From Chryseobacterium luquanense (GTDB lineage: Bacteria > Bacteroidota > Bacteroidia > Flavobacteriales > Weeksellaceae): a DNA stretch of 64,000 nucleotides. Numbering within the stretch: the first letter of the stretch is position 1; each line of letters opens with the position of its first letter. Both the position numbers and the translations under genes were made by a program. Under the pieces are notes generated by a model. The model did not search any database, had not been told where the DNA came from, and worked only from the letters and a program-made list of their open reading frames with translations. The stretch lies in NCBI RefSeq assembly GCF_026460945.1, contig NZ_JAOVZV010000003.1, forward strand, positions 310,001 to 374,000, given 5' to 3'. This document shows positions 1 to 9,025 of the stretch, in pieces.

Positions 1-1
1 A

Positions 2-1210
2 TGGAGATCTGAAGGTGGAACAACAAGCAACAGAATTTCTAAAGGTTTCGTGAAAGGCCTTAGAGCAAGAATTGCATTAGCAAGAGCAGGATATTCTTTA
101 AGAAGAAACCCTCAAGTTATGGCTCAAGGATCAAATCCTCAGAAATATTATCAAATTGCTTTCGATGAGTGTAAAGATATTATGAACCATGCTGGAGAAC
201 ATTCATTGAACCCAAGCTACGAAAACGTTTTCAGAGCTCTTCATACTAATGCTCAAGATGCAACGAATGAGGTTATTTTCTCAGTTGGAGCTTTCGGAGG
301 TGGTACAAGAACCGACTCTAAAATAGGATATTACAACGGTCTTAAACATCACGATAACTCAAGCTGGAAAGGTGGTGGCGGTATAAATGCATTGCCAACA
401 TATTTCTACGAGTTTACAAAATATGATTTGAGAAGAGATATGAATGTCGGAATTTTCACAGTTAATGCTACAAATCAGGCAGAATTAGTTGCAGCAAACT
501 CATTCACCGATTCAAAATACAGAAAGTCTTGGACAAGTATTACAGGACCTTCTCAAACATTAGCGGTTGACTGGCCATTATTGAGAGTTTCTGATGTAAT
601 GTTGATGTTTGCTGAAGCTGATAATGAACTTCACGGTGCACCTTCTGCAGATGCAATCAATGCAGTAAAAGCTGTAAGAAACAGAGCTTATACAGGTAAC
701 TTAGGCCAAGTAGGAACAATTCCTACTGACAAAGTAGGTTTCTTTAATTATATCGTTAAAGAAAGAATGCTTGAACTTGGTTCTGAAGGAATCAGAAAAT
801 ATGACTTAATCAGATGGAATCTTTTAGCAACAAAAATTGCTGAAACAAAACAGAAATTAACAGACTTCATCAACGGAGTGGGTGCTTATGCAAACGTTCC
901 ATTAGATATTTACTATAAGGTTTCTGCATTTGATCCTACAAAAACAGCTCAGCAAAACATTACTACAATTGATGTATTCACAAATACCGGAGTAGCCAAA
1001 GCAGATGTATTTTATGTACCAAGTCAATCAACAACAATTCCTACAGGATATAAGAAAATTGCGTGGAGATCAGGAGTTTTACCTACCTATGTAAGTGATC
1101 CTTCAGCTGGATATGCACAATATTTCCAAGTGAATAAGAGAGAACTTTTACCAATCTATTTCGAATTTATCCAAAATAACCCTGCTCTTACCCAAGACTA
1201 CGGTTATTAG
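2..1210 (+). CDS. RagB/SusD-family glycan-binding outer-membrane protein, 5' end missing
   Basis: The frame is open from base 2 with no stop, so the true start (and lipoprotein signal) lies upstream of the window; the GTG at 50 is internal. SusD proteins are surface lipoproteins that bind oligosaccharides and cap the SusC TonB-dependent channel. Visible family features are the helical TPR-like stretch at the left edge (GLRARIALARAGYS), the LLRVSDVMLMFAEAD helix, and the C-terminal ERMLELGSEGIRKYDLIRWN segment typical of SusD_RagB. The product ends normally in DYGY and is followed by a good terminator. Its SusC partner is expected immediately upstream, outside the window. The next twelve or so genes attack pectin, so the ligand is probably pectic oligosaccharide (inference from context). 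Confidence 0.93.
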   Translation, partial: WRSEGGTTSNRISKGFVKGLRARIALARAGYSLRRNPQVMAQGSNPQKYYQIAFDECKDIMNHAGEHSLNPSYENVFRALHTNAQDATNEVIFSVGAFGGGTRTDSKIGYYNGLKHHDNSSWKGGGGINALPTYFYEFTKYDLRRDMNVGIFTVNATNQAELVAANSFTDSKYRKSWTSITGPSQTLAVDWPLLRVSDVMLMFAEADNELHGAPSADAINAVKAVRNRAYTGNLGQVGTIPTDKVGFFNYIVKERMLELGSEGIRKYDLIRWNLLATKIAETKQKLTDFINGVGAYANVPLDIYYKVSAFDPTKTAQQNITTIDVFTNTGVAKADVFYVPSQSTTIPTGYKKIAWRSGVLPTYVSDPSAGYAQYFQVNKRELLPIYFEFIQNNPALTQDYGY

Positions 1211-1240
1211 CAAAAAATACATTCATATTAATTAATTTTC

Positions 1241-1282
1241 AGTACAGACTTACTTCTTTCGGGGAGAAGGTCTGTACTTTTC
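1241..1282 (+). terminator. Rho-independent terminator after susD
   Basis: Nine-base arms AGTACAGAC and GTCTGTACT, with further internal pairing of CTTCT against AGAAG, are followed by TTTTCTTC. It separates the SusD gene from the enzyme genes, so read-through or a separate promoter is needed for the latter. Confidence 0.7.
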
Positions 1283-1303
1283 TTCAAAGAAAAATTCAGC
1301 TAT

Positions 1304-2329
1304 ATGCAGGTTTTAGGTCTAAAAAATAATATTAAATTCTTATCTCTATTTTCAGTAGTTGTCATCATTCTTCTCTCTTTCAAAATGCATGAAGGTAAAA
1401 CCATCATCGTTTCGAAAGACGGAAAAGGAAATTTCACTACCATTCAGCAGGCTATTAATTCTGTTGAAGAAGGAAAAAAAGAAAGAACAAAAATCATTGT
1501 AAAACCCGGAACTTACAGAGAAAAAATCACAGTAGATCCTGCAAAAAGTCCAATCACTCTGATTGGAGAAAATGCAGAAAATACCATTTTAGTTTACGGC
1601 GATCACGCGTCAAAGCAGAATGCTAAAGGTAAAAACATTGGAACTACAGGTTCATCAAGCATTTTTATTTTCTCTGACGATTTTTCAGCTAAAAATATTA
1701 CGTTTCAAAACGATGCAGGACCAGTTGGACAGGCCGTGGCCGTTTTAACGACAGGGGACCGAATTGCTTTTGAAAACTGTAAATTCTTAGGATTTCAGGA
1801 TACACTTTATACCAAAGGCGCACAGGACAATCCGGATAAAACTAAAGTTTCCAGAAACTATTTTAAGAACTGCTACATCGAAGGAACTACCGACTATATT
1901 TTCGGAGCCGGAACTGCGGTTTTTGAAAACTGCACGATATACTCTAAAAAGAATGCATCCTACGTTACCGCCGCTTCTACAATTGAAGGAAATGAGTTCG
2001 GATATGTATTTATTAACTGTAATTTAACAGGCAATGCCGATGCAAATTCTGTATATTTGGGTCGTCCGTGGAGACCATTTGCAAAGACAGTTTATATTAA
2101 TTGTGCAATCGATTCCACAATTAAGCCGGAAGGTTGGCATAACTGGTCTAAACCTGATGCAGAGAAGACTACTTTCTACGCAGAATACAATTCTAAAGGT
2201 GCAGGAGCTAATGTCGGGAAACGCGTTTCGTGGTCTCATCAGCTGACAAAAGAACAAAGTAAAAAATATACTGCCAAAAATATTCTGTCCGGAAAAGACA
2301 ACTGGAACTTCAAAAAAGTATCTCAATAA
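1304..2329 (+). CDS. Pectin methylesterase (CE8), copy 1
   Basis: A 341-residue exported pectinesterase that removes methyl esters from homogalacturonan, making it accessible to lyases and polygalacturonase. A hydrophobic signal segment spans about residues 10-27. The mature part is a right-handed parallel beta-helix of the CE8 family with the expected catalytic set: Q143 in GQAVAV, D166 in FQDTLYT, D197 in TTDYIFG, and R254 in LGRPWRP. It is the first enzyme after the susD terminator and lies 16 bp before the PL1 lyase gene, so the two are probably cotranscribed. A second CE8 lies at 12115-13092; the two are clearly homologous along their length but divergent, arguing for different substrate patterns rather than recent duplication. 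Confidence 0.95.
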   Translation: MQVLGLKNNIKFLSLFSVVVIILLSFKMHEGKTIIVSKDGKGNFTTIQQAINSVEEGKKERTKIIVKPGTYREKITVDPAKSPITLIGENAENTILVYGDHASKQNAKGKNIGTTGSSSIFIFSDDFSAKNITFQNDAGPVGQAVAVLTTGDRIAFENCKFLGFQDTLYTKGAQDNPDKTKVSRNYFKNCYIEGTTDYIFGAGTAVFENCTIYSKKNASYVTAASTIEGNEFGYVFINCNLTGNADANSVYLGRPWRPFAKTVYINCAIDSTIKPEGWHNWSKPDAEKTTFYAEYNSKGAGANVGKRVSWSHQLTKEQSKKYTAKNILSGKDNWNFKKVSQ

Positions 2330-2345
2330 TCTCAAAAAGTTTTCA

Positions 2346-3794
2346 ATGAAATACGCTTTTTCTTCACTCTTCCTTTTGGGAATTTTATCTTTACAAAACT
2401 GTACCAGTCAGGTAAAAACGTCAGCCGATTCCAAAACAGTGGTTTCAGGAAAGCTGATCAGTTTCCCCGGCGCTGAAGGTTTTGGAAGATTTACGACCGG
2501 CGGACGTGGCGGAAAGGTTTTATTTGTAACTAAACTGACAGATGACGGTTCGGAAGGAACTTTGAGACACGCTTTAGAACAGAAAGGTCCGAGATATATT
2601 GTTTTCAGAACTGCCGGAACAATTTTCCTTGAATCTCCATTAAGAATAAAAGAAGGCGACGTCACGATTGCCGGACAAACCGCTCCCGGAGACGGAATTA
2701 CCGTTGCCAACTACGAAACTTTTGTAGCAGCAGACAATGTGATTATTCGTTATATGCGTTTCAGAATGGGTGATAAAAAAAAGTATGAAGGCGATGCTTT
2801 AGGCGCAAGATTTATAAAAAATTTAATCGTTGATCACTGTTCGATGAGCTGGTCAACAGACGAGACGGTTTCAATCTACGTCAACGAAAATACGACGCTT
2901 CAGTGGTGTGTAATTACAGAAAGCCTTAGAAATTCGGCCCACCAGAAAGGCGCTCACGGCTATGGCGGAATTGCCGGTGGAAAATTCGCATCTTTTCATC
3001 ATAATATTTATGCAAACCACGACAGCAGAAATCCAAGACTGGGAGAGTATGCAGGAAGTAAATTTGCGCTGACCGATCTGACCGATTTCAGAAATAACGT
3101 CATTTACAACTGGGGTCACAATAATGTCTACGGAGGTGAAGGGATGAATGTGAATATGGTTAACAATTACTACAAACCGGGTCCTGCGACCATGACGAAT
3201 AAAAGAATTGTAGCAATTGATAAAAATGAAAAAGAGGGCACTGAGGTTTACAACATTTGGGGCAAATATTACATCAACGGAAATGTGGTGGAGGGAAGTC
3301 CGGAAGTTACTGCAGACAACTGGAATTTAGGCGTTTTTAATCAAATGAAACCTGCGTATAAGTTGACGGATGCTGATAAAAATTCAATTAAAATCAATCA
3401 GCCTCACGATATTCAGAATAACGTAAAAACTGAATCTCCAAAGGAGGCCTACGAAAAAATATTAAAAATCGGAGGTGCAAGTTTGGTGAGAGATGCTGTT
3501 GATCTACGTGTTTTGGAACATGTGAAAAAAGGAACTTTCTCTCACAAAGGTTCGCTTGGAAGTGACAACGGAATCATCGATTCTCAGGAAGATGTAGGCG
3601 GATTCCCTGTTTTAAAACCAGGAAAGGTTCCTCTTGATTCAGACAACGACGGAATGCCCGATGATTGGGAAATCAAAAATAATCTAGACCCGAAAACGGC
3701 CAATGCCAACGGAAAAGATTTAGATAAAAACTATGATAATATTGAGGTGTATATGAATGACCTCGTTAAAAAAATAACCGAAAATCAACGGTAG
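2346..3794 (+). CDS. Pectate lyase, PL1 family, secreted or lipoprotein
   Basis: A 482-residue polysaccharide lyase that cleaves polygalacturonate by beta-elimination, normally Ca2+-dependent. The N-terminus is a signal peptide ending LQNC at residue 19; asparagine before the cysteine makes it a weak lipobox. The family signature GAEGFGRFTTGGRGGKV occurs at the start of the mature protein, followed by the beta-helix segment with DHCSMSWSTDE and HQKGAHGYGG. Near the C-terminus, DSDNDGMPDDWE is an acidic Ca2+-binding thrombospondin-3-like repeat common in Bacteroidota PL1 enzymes. It is preceded by CE8 (16 bp) and followed by DUF4861 (43 bp). Demethylation by the upstream CE8 would produce its substrate. 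Confidence 0.94.
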   Translation: MKYAFSSLFLLGILSLQNCTSQVKTSADSKTVVSGKLISFPGAEGFGRFTTGGRGGKVLFVTKLTDDGSEGTLRHALEQKGPRYIVFRTAGTIFLESPLRIKEGDVTIAGQTAPGDGITVANYETFVAADNVIIRYMRFRMGDKKKYEGDALGARFIKNLIVDHCSMSWSTDETVSIYVNENTTLQWCVITESLRNSAHQKGAHGYGGIAGGKFASFHHNIYANHDSRNPRLGEYAGSKFALTDLTDFRNNVIYNWGHNNVYGGEGMNVNMVNNYYKPGPATMTNKRIVAIDKNEKEGTEVYNIWGKYYINGNVVEGSPEVTADNWNLGVFNQMKPAYKLTDADKNSIKINQPHDIQNNVKTESPKEAYEKILKIGGASLVRDAVDLRVLEHVKKGTFSHKGSLGSDNGIIDSQEDVGGFPVLKPGKVPLDSDNDGMPDDWEIKNNLDPKTANANGKDLDKNYDNIEVYMNDLVKKITENQR

Positions 3795-3837
3795 TCACTG
3801 AACTTTCAGACTTTAAGGTTATCTAAAATAAAAAATA

Positions 3838-4848
3838 ATGTCGGTACAGATAAAATTAAACTTATTCAAAATTCTTCTGGCGGGAGCTGTCTTCGCAAGC
3901 GGTTCATCGTTCGCGCAGAAAAATGTGATTGAGAAAATCCGCAAAAACCCGAAAGCACCTTTTTCTTACGCAGAATTATCAATAAAAGACGGCGGAAAAT
4001 GGCAGGGCAACGAGTACATTGGCGGAGCCTTTAAAAACATCAACGAACTGCAACTTCCGGCCGAACATACCGACCATTCTTACTACATCAGATACGAAGG
4101 AATCGGTTTGGAAAACAATCAGATCGGTTACAGATTATACCTTGACTGGAGAAATGCTACAGATATTTTCGGGAAAAAAGTAAATACTTTGGTGTTGCCG
4201 GACGTCGGACAGGACGGCTTTGAAACGTATCACCACGACGCGCCCTGGGGACAGGACATTCTGAAATCCGGCCGTACCATCGGGGTCGGTTCTTATGGCA
4301 GATATGATGATCAGAATGATTTTGTGGAAACTTTTAAAACCGTAAAAACCACCACTGCAAAAGTTGTTAATGAGAGCGATAAATCTTTCGCAACCATCGA
4401 TTACAAAGGCTGGAAAACGTGGGGAAAGGCGGTTGACCTTCAGTCGAAGCTGACAATTTTCAACAGAGACCGTTTTGTGAAAGTGGATTTAAATTTAAAT
4501 GAAACAATTTCAGGATTATGTACCGGAATTGTCGCTTTTAAAGATATTCCCATGAAAGAGGCGGTCAGTAAAAACAAAAAATGGGGCTACATTGCAACAT
4601 ACGGAACGCAGACTTTGGCTAAAAAAGAAGATAATCTGGGAATGGTGATCTTCTACCCTATCGGAAATTTAGATAAAATTGTAAAAACAAAATCGACTCA
4701 TGTGGTGGTTTTCAAAAAGACCAAAAATGTTTCGTATTACTTTATGGGAGCCTGGTCACAGGAACCAAACGGAATTAAAACGGAAGAAGAATTCTACAGA
4801 GATTTAGATAAAAAATTAGAAATTTTAGATAATAACAATCAACTTTAA
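3838..4848 (+). CDS. DUF4861 family secreted protein, copy 1
   Basis: A 336-residue exported protein with a signal peptide ending around SSFAQ (residues 20-25). The sequence HSYYIRYEGIGLENNQIGYRLYLDWRNATDIFGK is of the DUF4861 type (the quoted span is split here: HSYYIRYEGIGLENNQ and GYRLYLDWRNATDIFG). The biochemical activity of DUF4861 is not established to my knowledge; members occur repeatedly in pectin and ulvan-type utilisation loci. It lies 12 bp before the GH105 gene, so cotranscription is near certain. A longer divergent DUF4861 (19578-20762) sits beside the PL10 lyase in this same locus. Role in handling lyase products is inference. Confidence 0.85.
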   Translation: MSVQIKLNLFKILLAGAVFASGSSFAQKNVIEKIRKNPKAPFSYAELSIKDGGKWQGNEYIGGAFKNINELQLPAEHTDHSYYIRYEGIGLENNQIGYRLYLDWRNATDIFGKKVNTLVLPDVGQDGFETYHHDAPWGQDILKSGRTIGVGSYGRYDDQNDFVETFKTVKTTTAKVVNESDKSFATIDYKGWKTWGKAVDLQSKLTIFNRDRFVKVDLNLNETISGLCTGIVAFKDIPMKEAVSKNKKWGYIATYGTQTLAKKEDNLGMVIFYPIGNLDKIVKTKSTHVVVFKKTKNVSYYFMGAWSQEPNGIKTEEEFYRDLDKKLEILDNNNQL

Positions 4849-4860
4849 AATTGACTTACA

Positions 4861-6120
4861 ATGAGTTTTATTAATCAAAAATTAAAAATATACGCTGTTG
4901 CGGTTTTAGGTTCGGGAATGTTCCTTGCCTGTGCACAGACAAAAACGGCAACGGCTGCAAAAACGACAACACAAACCGCAAAATCAGGAAAAGTAGTTCC
5001 TACCAACCTGAAATGGTCTGAAAGAATGATGCTATCAGAAATGCAGAGATTCCCTGAAGCTTGGATGCTCGATTTCAGCAAAAGTCCGAAATGGACGTAT
5101 CCTTCAGCAATTGTGTTGGATGGAGCCGAACAGCTTTACATCAAAACAGGTAAAAAAGAATATTACGACTACATCAGCGGTTTCGGTGAAACTTTAATCA
5201 AGGAAGACGGTACCATCGTAACCTACGACCTTGACAAGTACAATATCGATATGCTGAACAGCGGAAACGTATTGCTTTATCTTTACGAAAAAGAGAAAAA
5301 AGATAAATACCTAAAAGCGCTTCAAACTTTACGTCTGCAAATCGACGGACAGCCAAGAACGAATGAAGGTTCTTTTTGGCATAAAAAAATCTATCCCAAT
5401 CAGGTTTGGTTAGATGGTCTATACATGGGAATGCCTTTTTATACCCATTACACCAAAGATTTTACTAAAGGTGCAGATGCAACGAAAGCTTACGATGATA
5501 TTGTTATGCAGTTCGACTCAGTTCAAAAAAATCTTTTAGACAAAAAAACAGGATTGCTTTATCATGCGTGGGATGAGAGCAAAAAAGAAGCCTGGGCAAA
5601 CAAAGAAACCGGACTTTCACCTAATTTCTGGGGAAGAGCTATGGGTTGGTACGGAATGGCAATGGTAGATGTTTTGGATTATTTGCCTAAAGACCATCCG
5701 GGAAGGGCACGAATTATTTCTTATTTAAAATCTTATTCTGATGCGGTAATCAAAGTTCAGGATAAAAAATCTGGTCTTTGGTATCAGGTTTTAGATAAGC
5801 CTTTAACCAATGGTAATTATGAAGAAGCAACTGCTTCAGCGATGTTTGTTTATACAATGATCAAATCTGTGAACAAAGGTTACCTGCCAAAATCATACAA
5901 AGCTGCCGCTAAAAAAGGCTACGACGGAATCATCAAAAATCTGATCACAGTTGATGAAAATGGTGTTGTAAATTTAAATAAATGTTGTGCCGTTGCCGGT
6001 CTGGGAGGAAAACCTTACAGAGACGGTTCTTACGAATATTACGTGAATGAAGAGATCCGTTCGAATGACGGAAAAGGAACAGGACCATTTATTTTGGCGA
6101 GTTTGGAATTTGAAAAATAA
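4861..6120 (+). CDS. GH105/GH88-type unsaturated rhamnogalacturonyl hydrolase (YteR-like), lipoprotein
   Basis: A 419-residue (alpha/alpha)6-barrel enzyme that hydrates and releases the 4,5-unsaturated uronic acid left at the non-reducing end by pectate or rhamnogalacturonan lyases. The N-terminus has a lipobox FLAC around residue 21. Two aspartates, D130 in NIDMLNSG and D185 in VWLDGLYMG, have the same spacing (55 residues) as the catalytic pair D88/D143 of Bacillus YteR. Other conserved blocks are SPNFWGRAMGWYGMA and the C-terminal EYYVNEEIRSNDGKGTGPF. It lies 12 bp downstream of DUF4861 and is followed by a 278-bp repeat-rich gap. Confidence 0.92.
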   Translation: MSFINQKLKIYAVAVLGSGMFLACAQTKTATAAKTTTQTAKSGKVVPTNLKWSERMMLSEMQRFPEAWMLDFSKSPKWTYPSAIVLDGAEQLYIKTGKKEYYDYISGFGETLIKEDGTIVTYDLDKYNIDMLNSGNVLLYLYEKEKKDKYLKALQTLRLQIDGQPRTNEGSFWHKKIYPNQVWLDGLYMGMPFYTHYTKDFTKGADATKAYDDIVMQFDSVQKNLLDKKTGLLYHAWDESKKEAWANKETGLSPNFWGRAMGWYGMAMVDVLDYLPKDHPGRARIISYLKSYSDAVIKVQDKKSGLWYQVLDKPLTNGNYEEATASAMFVYTMIKSVNKGYLPKSYKAAAKKGYDGIIKNLITVDENGVVNLNKCCAVAGLGGKPYRDGSYEYYVNEEIRSNDGKGTGPFILASLEFEK

Positions 6121-6136
6121 TTTTTAAAACCATTAA

Positions 6137-6260
6137 ACCATTAAGGAGATTTAAGAAGTTAAGATTTATTAAGGCTTAAATCTGAGATTTTATTAAGCTA
6201 CTTGCTTAAAGCGAAGCTCAGCTTAATTTTTCTAAACTTCTTAATAAAAACTTAATGGTT
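6137..6260. repeat. Large imperfect hairpin with AACCATTAAG arms
   Basis: Two arms of about 38 bases (6137-6173 and 6222-6260) are imperfect inverse complements, each beginning or ending with AACCATTAAG and containing TTAAGAAGTT. The loop has a second small inverted repeat built on GCTTAA and TTAAGC. A related copy lies at 29095-29137. It resembles a dispersed palindromic element rather than a classical terminator, although it could terminate transcription after the GH105 gene. Confidence 0.6.
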
Positions 6261-6279
6261 AAAATATTATTTTAAAAAC

Positions 6280-6318
6280 ATAAAGCCTTTGCTAAGCAGA
6301 ACGCTTTTGCGAACTAAA
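6280..6318 (-). repeat. Shortened copy of the GCAAAGGCG dispersed element
   Basis: Read on the minus strand this contains GTTCGCAAAAGCGTTCTGC followed by TTAGCAAAGGC, matching the element at 45071-45175 (GTTCGCAAAGGCGTTTGACTGC and TTAGCAAAG) with an internal deletion. Other copies are at 15890-15976 and 28240-28330. Confidence 0.45.
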
Positions 6319-6398
6319 AGTATGCAGAGCAACTTTAAAAAAATCTTTGTCCCAAAATTTCGGGATTAAAAATCTAAACAGATCAAAAATCTGATTTT

Positions 6399-8039
6399 AT
6401 GACAAACAAAATTTTAAATATACTTTCAATCACCGTATTTTCCATTGCATCAACATACTTGAATGCACAGGAAAAACCCTACGTTTCAGAAGTCTGGACA
6501 GCCGATCAGGGAAAAAACTTCAGAAACCCGATCTTATACGCAGATTATTCAGATCCAGACGTTACGCGCGTTGGCGATGATTATTATATGACCGCTTCAA
6601 GTTTCAACGAAGCTCCGGGATTGCCTATTCTTCATTCAAAAGATATGGTCAACTGGAAATTGGTCAACTATGCTATTCAGGATGTTTTGCCTAAAGAACA
6701 TTTCGCTGTTCCGAGAAGAGGTGATGCTGTTTGGGCACCAAGTATACGCTTCCATAAAGGGGAATTTTACATTTATTGGGGTGATCCGGATTTCGGAATT
6801 TACATGGTAAAAACCAAGGATCCGCTTGGAAAATGGGACGAACCCGTTTTGGTAATGGAAGGAAAAGGTTTAATCGATTCCTGTCCGTTCTGGGATGAAG
6901 ACGGACAAGCCTACCTGGTTCACGGTTGGGCAGGAAGCCGTGCCGGTGTGAAAAGTATTTTATCTTTAAACAAAATGAATCCTGAAGGAACGAAAGTTTT
7001 GGATAAAGGCGTTCATATTTTTGATGGTCACGATGCTCATCCGACGGTTGAAGGCCCAAAAATGTACAAAAGAAACGGCTATTACTACGTTTTCGCTCCG
7101 GCGGGAGGTGTGGCTACAGGTTGGCAGTTGGTTTTAAGATCAAAAAATATCTACGGTCCTTACGAAGAGAAAATTGTTCTCGAACAGGGCAAAACAAAAA
7201 TAAACGGTCCGCATCAGGGAGCTTGGGTGGATACGCCTTCAGGTGAAGACTGGTTCTATCATTTTCAGGACGTGGATGCAGGAGGAAGAATCGTGCATTT
7301 GCAGCCGATGAAATGGGAAAAAGACTGGCCTGTAATGGGAATCGACAACGATAAAAACGGAATCGGTGAACCGGTTTTAACGCATAAAAAGCCAAACGTC
7401 GGGAAAACCTATCCTGTCGTGACTCCAGCTGAAACAGATGAGTTTGATGGTGAAAAATTAGGTCTGCAGTGGCAATGGAGCGCCAATGAAAACATCGTTT
7501 GGTCATCCAAACTTCCCGGACAGAAATTCCTGAGATTATTCTCCATGAAAATGGGCGAGAATGATAAAAACCTTTGGAATGTTCCGAATCTTCTGACTCA
7601 AAAATTTCCGGCTCCTAATTTTGTAGCGTCAACTAAAGTTAAATTGACACCCGAAGATGCCAAAGAAGGAAAAACTGCCGGTCTTTTGGTTATGGGAATG
7701 GACCATGCATCGCTTGTCATCACCAATAAAACCGATGGATACTATGTTCAGTTGAGAAAAGCAGAAAAAGCTGAAAAAGGCGGCGAGGAAAAAGTTTTAT
7801 TTGAAACCAAATTAAAAGGAAACGAAGCCTATTTTAAAGTTAATGTCAGCGAACCAAACGGAATTTGCACGTTCAGTTACAGCGAAAACGGAAAAAATTT
7901 CATTAAAGTGGGCGAACCGTTTCAGGCAAAACCAGGAAAATGGATTGGTGCCAAAGTGGGATTGTATTCTGTAAGTACACAGAAAGCAAACCGCGGTGGA
8001 TACGCAGATTTTGAATATTTTAGAATAACAAAAAATTAA
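6399..8039 (+). CDS. GH43 family glycosidase with C-terminal beta-sandwich
   Basis: A 546-residue exported five-bladed beta-propeller glycosidase (signal peptide to about residue 23, ending LNAQ). GH43 active-site residues are visible: the catalytic base D52 in YSDPDV, the pKa-modulating D160 in GLIDSCPFWDEDG, and the acid E218 in TVEGPKMY. The last 190 residues or so, from DEFDGEKLGLQWQW, form the concanavalin-like GH43 C-terminal domain with many aromatic and basic residues. GH43 enzymes of this type act on arabinofuranosyl, xylosyl or galactosyl linkages. In this locus removal of arabinan or galactan side chains of rhamnogalacturonan I is the likely task; the exact specificity cannot be read from sequence. 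It stands between two repeat-filled gaps, so it may have its own promoter. Confidence 0.92.
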   Translation: MTNKILNILSITVFSIASTYLNAQEKPYVSEVWTADQGKNFRNPILYADYSDPDVTRVGDDYYMTASSFNEAPGLPILHSKDMVNWKLVNYAIQDVLPKEHFAVPRRGDAVWAPSIRFHKGEFYIYWGDPDFGIYMVKTKDPLGKWDEPVLVMEGKGLIDSCPFWDEDGQAYLVHGWAGSRAGVKSILSLNKMNPEGTKVLDKGVHIFDGHDAHPTVEGPKMYKRNGYYYVFAPAGGVATGWQLVLRSKNIYGPYEEKIVLEQGKTKINGPHQGAWVDTPSGEDWFYHFQDVDAGGRIVHLQPMKWEKDWPVMGIDNDKNGIGEPVLTHKKPNVGKTYPVVTPAETDEFDGEKLGLQWQWSANENIVWSSKLPGQKFLRLFSMKMGENDKNLWNVPNLLTQKFPAPNFVASTKVKLTPEDAKEGKTAGLLVMGMDHASLVITNKTDGYYVQLRKAEKAEKGGEEKVLFETKLKGNEAYFKVNVSEPNGICTFSYSENGKNFIKVGEPFQAKPGKWIGAKVGLYSVSTQKANRGGYADFEYFRITKN

Positions 8040-8061
8040 TAGAAATTAAACAACCTTAATG

Positions 8062-8130
8062 TTTGTCATTCCGTAGGAATCTAGACAGAATTATCTCATA
8101 TATTAATTTAGATTCCTACGGAATGACAAA
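8062..8130. repeat. REP-like inverted repeat, GTCATTCCGTAGGAATCTA arms
   Basis: A perfect 22-base inverted repeat: TTTGTCATTCCGTAGGAATC TA at 8062-8083 and its complement at 8109-8130, with a 25-base loop. One arm recurs exactly at 14250-14271, and a diverged relative occurs at 14193-14231. There is no T-run, so this looks like a dispersed REP-type palindrome rather than a terminator. Confidence 0.75.
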
Positions 8131-8187
8131 AAGACGGTCAAAAGTTCAAATAAAAATTACGCCTTTTAGATTAGCCACAAGTAAGTA

Positions 8188-9015
8188 ATGAACAAAACAT
8201 TTAATCATATCATTTTATTTTTAGTTGCAGCATTTCTTCTGTCGTCATGTCAGTCGCAAAATGCCGTTGCTAAAACTAAATCCGATAAAAAAGTCACCCG
8301 TATTTTCCTCATTGGCGATTCTACAATGGCTGATTACACAGGAAATTATGAGCCTGGCAAAGATTATATGAAGGTTCGTTATCCCGTTACAGGATGGGGA
8401 CAGGTTTTTCAACCGTTTTTTGTGAAAGACAGTTTGAAAGGTTTAACGTCTTTAAAAGATTCGGTAAAAATCATCGACCGGGCGCACGGTGGAAGAAGCA
8501 CAAGAACATTTTTTCAGGAAGGAAGATGGAGATATGTCTATGAAAATTTAAAACCCGGCGATTACGTGATGATGCAGTTCGGTCATAACGACGGTTCAGA
8601 AAAGCATACAGAACGCTATGTGAATATCGAAGGGTATAAAGAATTTTTAAGATTATTCGTTACTCAAACCATTCAGAAAGGTGGGAAACCCATCATCATC
8701 ACTCCTGTTGCCAGAAACTTTCCGTGGAAAGATGGCAAACTGGAAAATGTACACGGTGAATACTGGCAGGCTTCAATCGATATTGCGAAGGAAATGAATG
8801 TTCCCTACATCGATTTAAACAAAAAATCCATGGATTTTTTCACCAAAAAAGGTCAGGATTATGTAAGCAGTCATTACTTTATGAATCTTCCGGAAGGCGT
8901 TTATGAAGCATACCCGAAAGGCAATAAAGACAACACCCATTTTCAGCCGGAAGGAGCAAAAGTGGTGGCACAGATGGTGTTCACAGAATTTAAAAATATA
9001 ATTAAAACTAAATAA
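8188..9015 (+). CDS. Rhamnogalacturonan acetylesterase (CE12), copy 1, lipoprotein
   Basis: A 275-residue SGNH/GDSL hydrolase that removes acetyl groups from rhamnogalacturonan. The signal peptide ends in a lipobox LLSSC near residue 21, so the enzyme is membrane-anchored. Catalytic S45 lies in LIGDSTMADY. The block-III motif is MQFGHNDGS, and the terminal Asp-His pair is D248/H251 in DNTHFQPEGA. A glycine-rich HGGRSTRTF motif with the oxyanion glycine is also present. It is 10 bp upstream of the GH28 gene, so deacetylation and polygalacturonase are coexpressed. A shorter paralogue lies at 13366-14103. Confidence 0.93.
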   Translation: MNKTFNHIILFLVAAFLLSSCQSQNAVAKTKSDKKVTRIFLIGDSTMADYTGNYEPGKDYMKVRYPVTGWGQVFQPFFVKDSLKGLTSLKDSVKIIDRAHGGRSTRTFFQEGRWRYVYENLKPGDYVMMQFGHNDGSEKHTERYVNIEGYKEFLRLFVTQTIQKGGKPIIITPVARNFPWKDGKLENVHGEYWQASIDIAKEMNVPYIDLNKKSMDFFTKKGQDYVSSHYFMNLPEGVYEAYPKGNKDNTHFQPEGAKVVAQMVFTEFKNIIKTK

Positions 9016-9025
9016 TAAAGAAATA

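Noticed and set aside
2024..2335. Minus-strand open frame of 103 codons inside the CE8 gene
   Set aside because: It is antisense to a gene with intact catalytic motifs and has no signal, motif or coding context of its own. Similar antisense frames elsewhere were left out for the same reason.
7114..7506. Minus-strand 130-codon frame in the GH43 gene
   Set aside because: Arginine- and phenylalanine-rich antisense shadow of a well-supported plus-strand enzyme.
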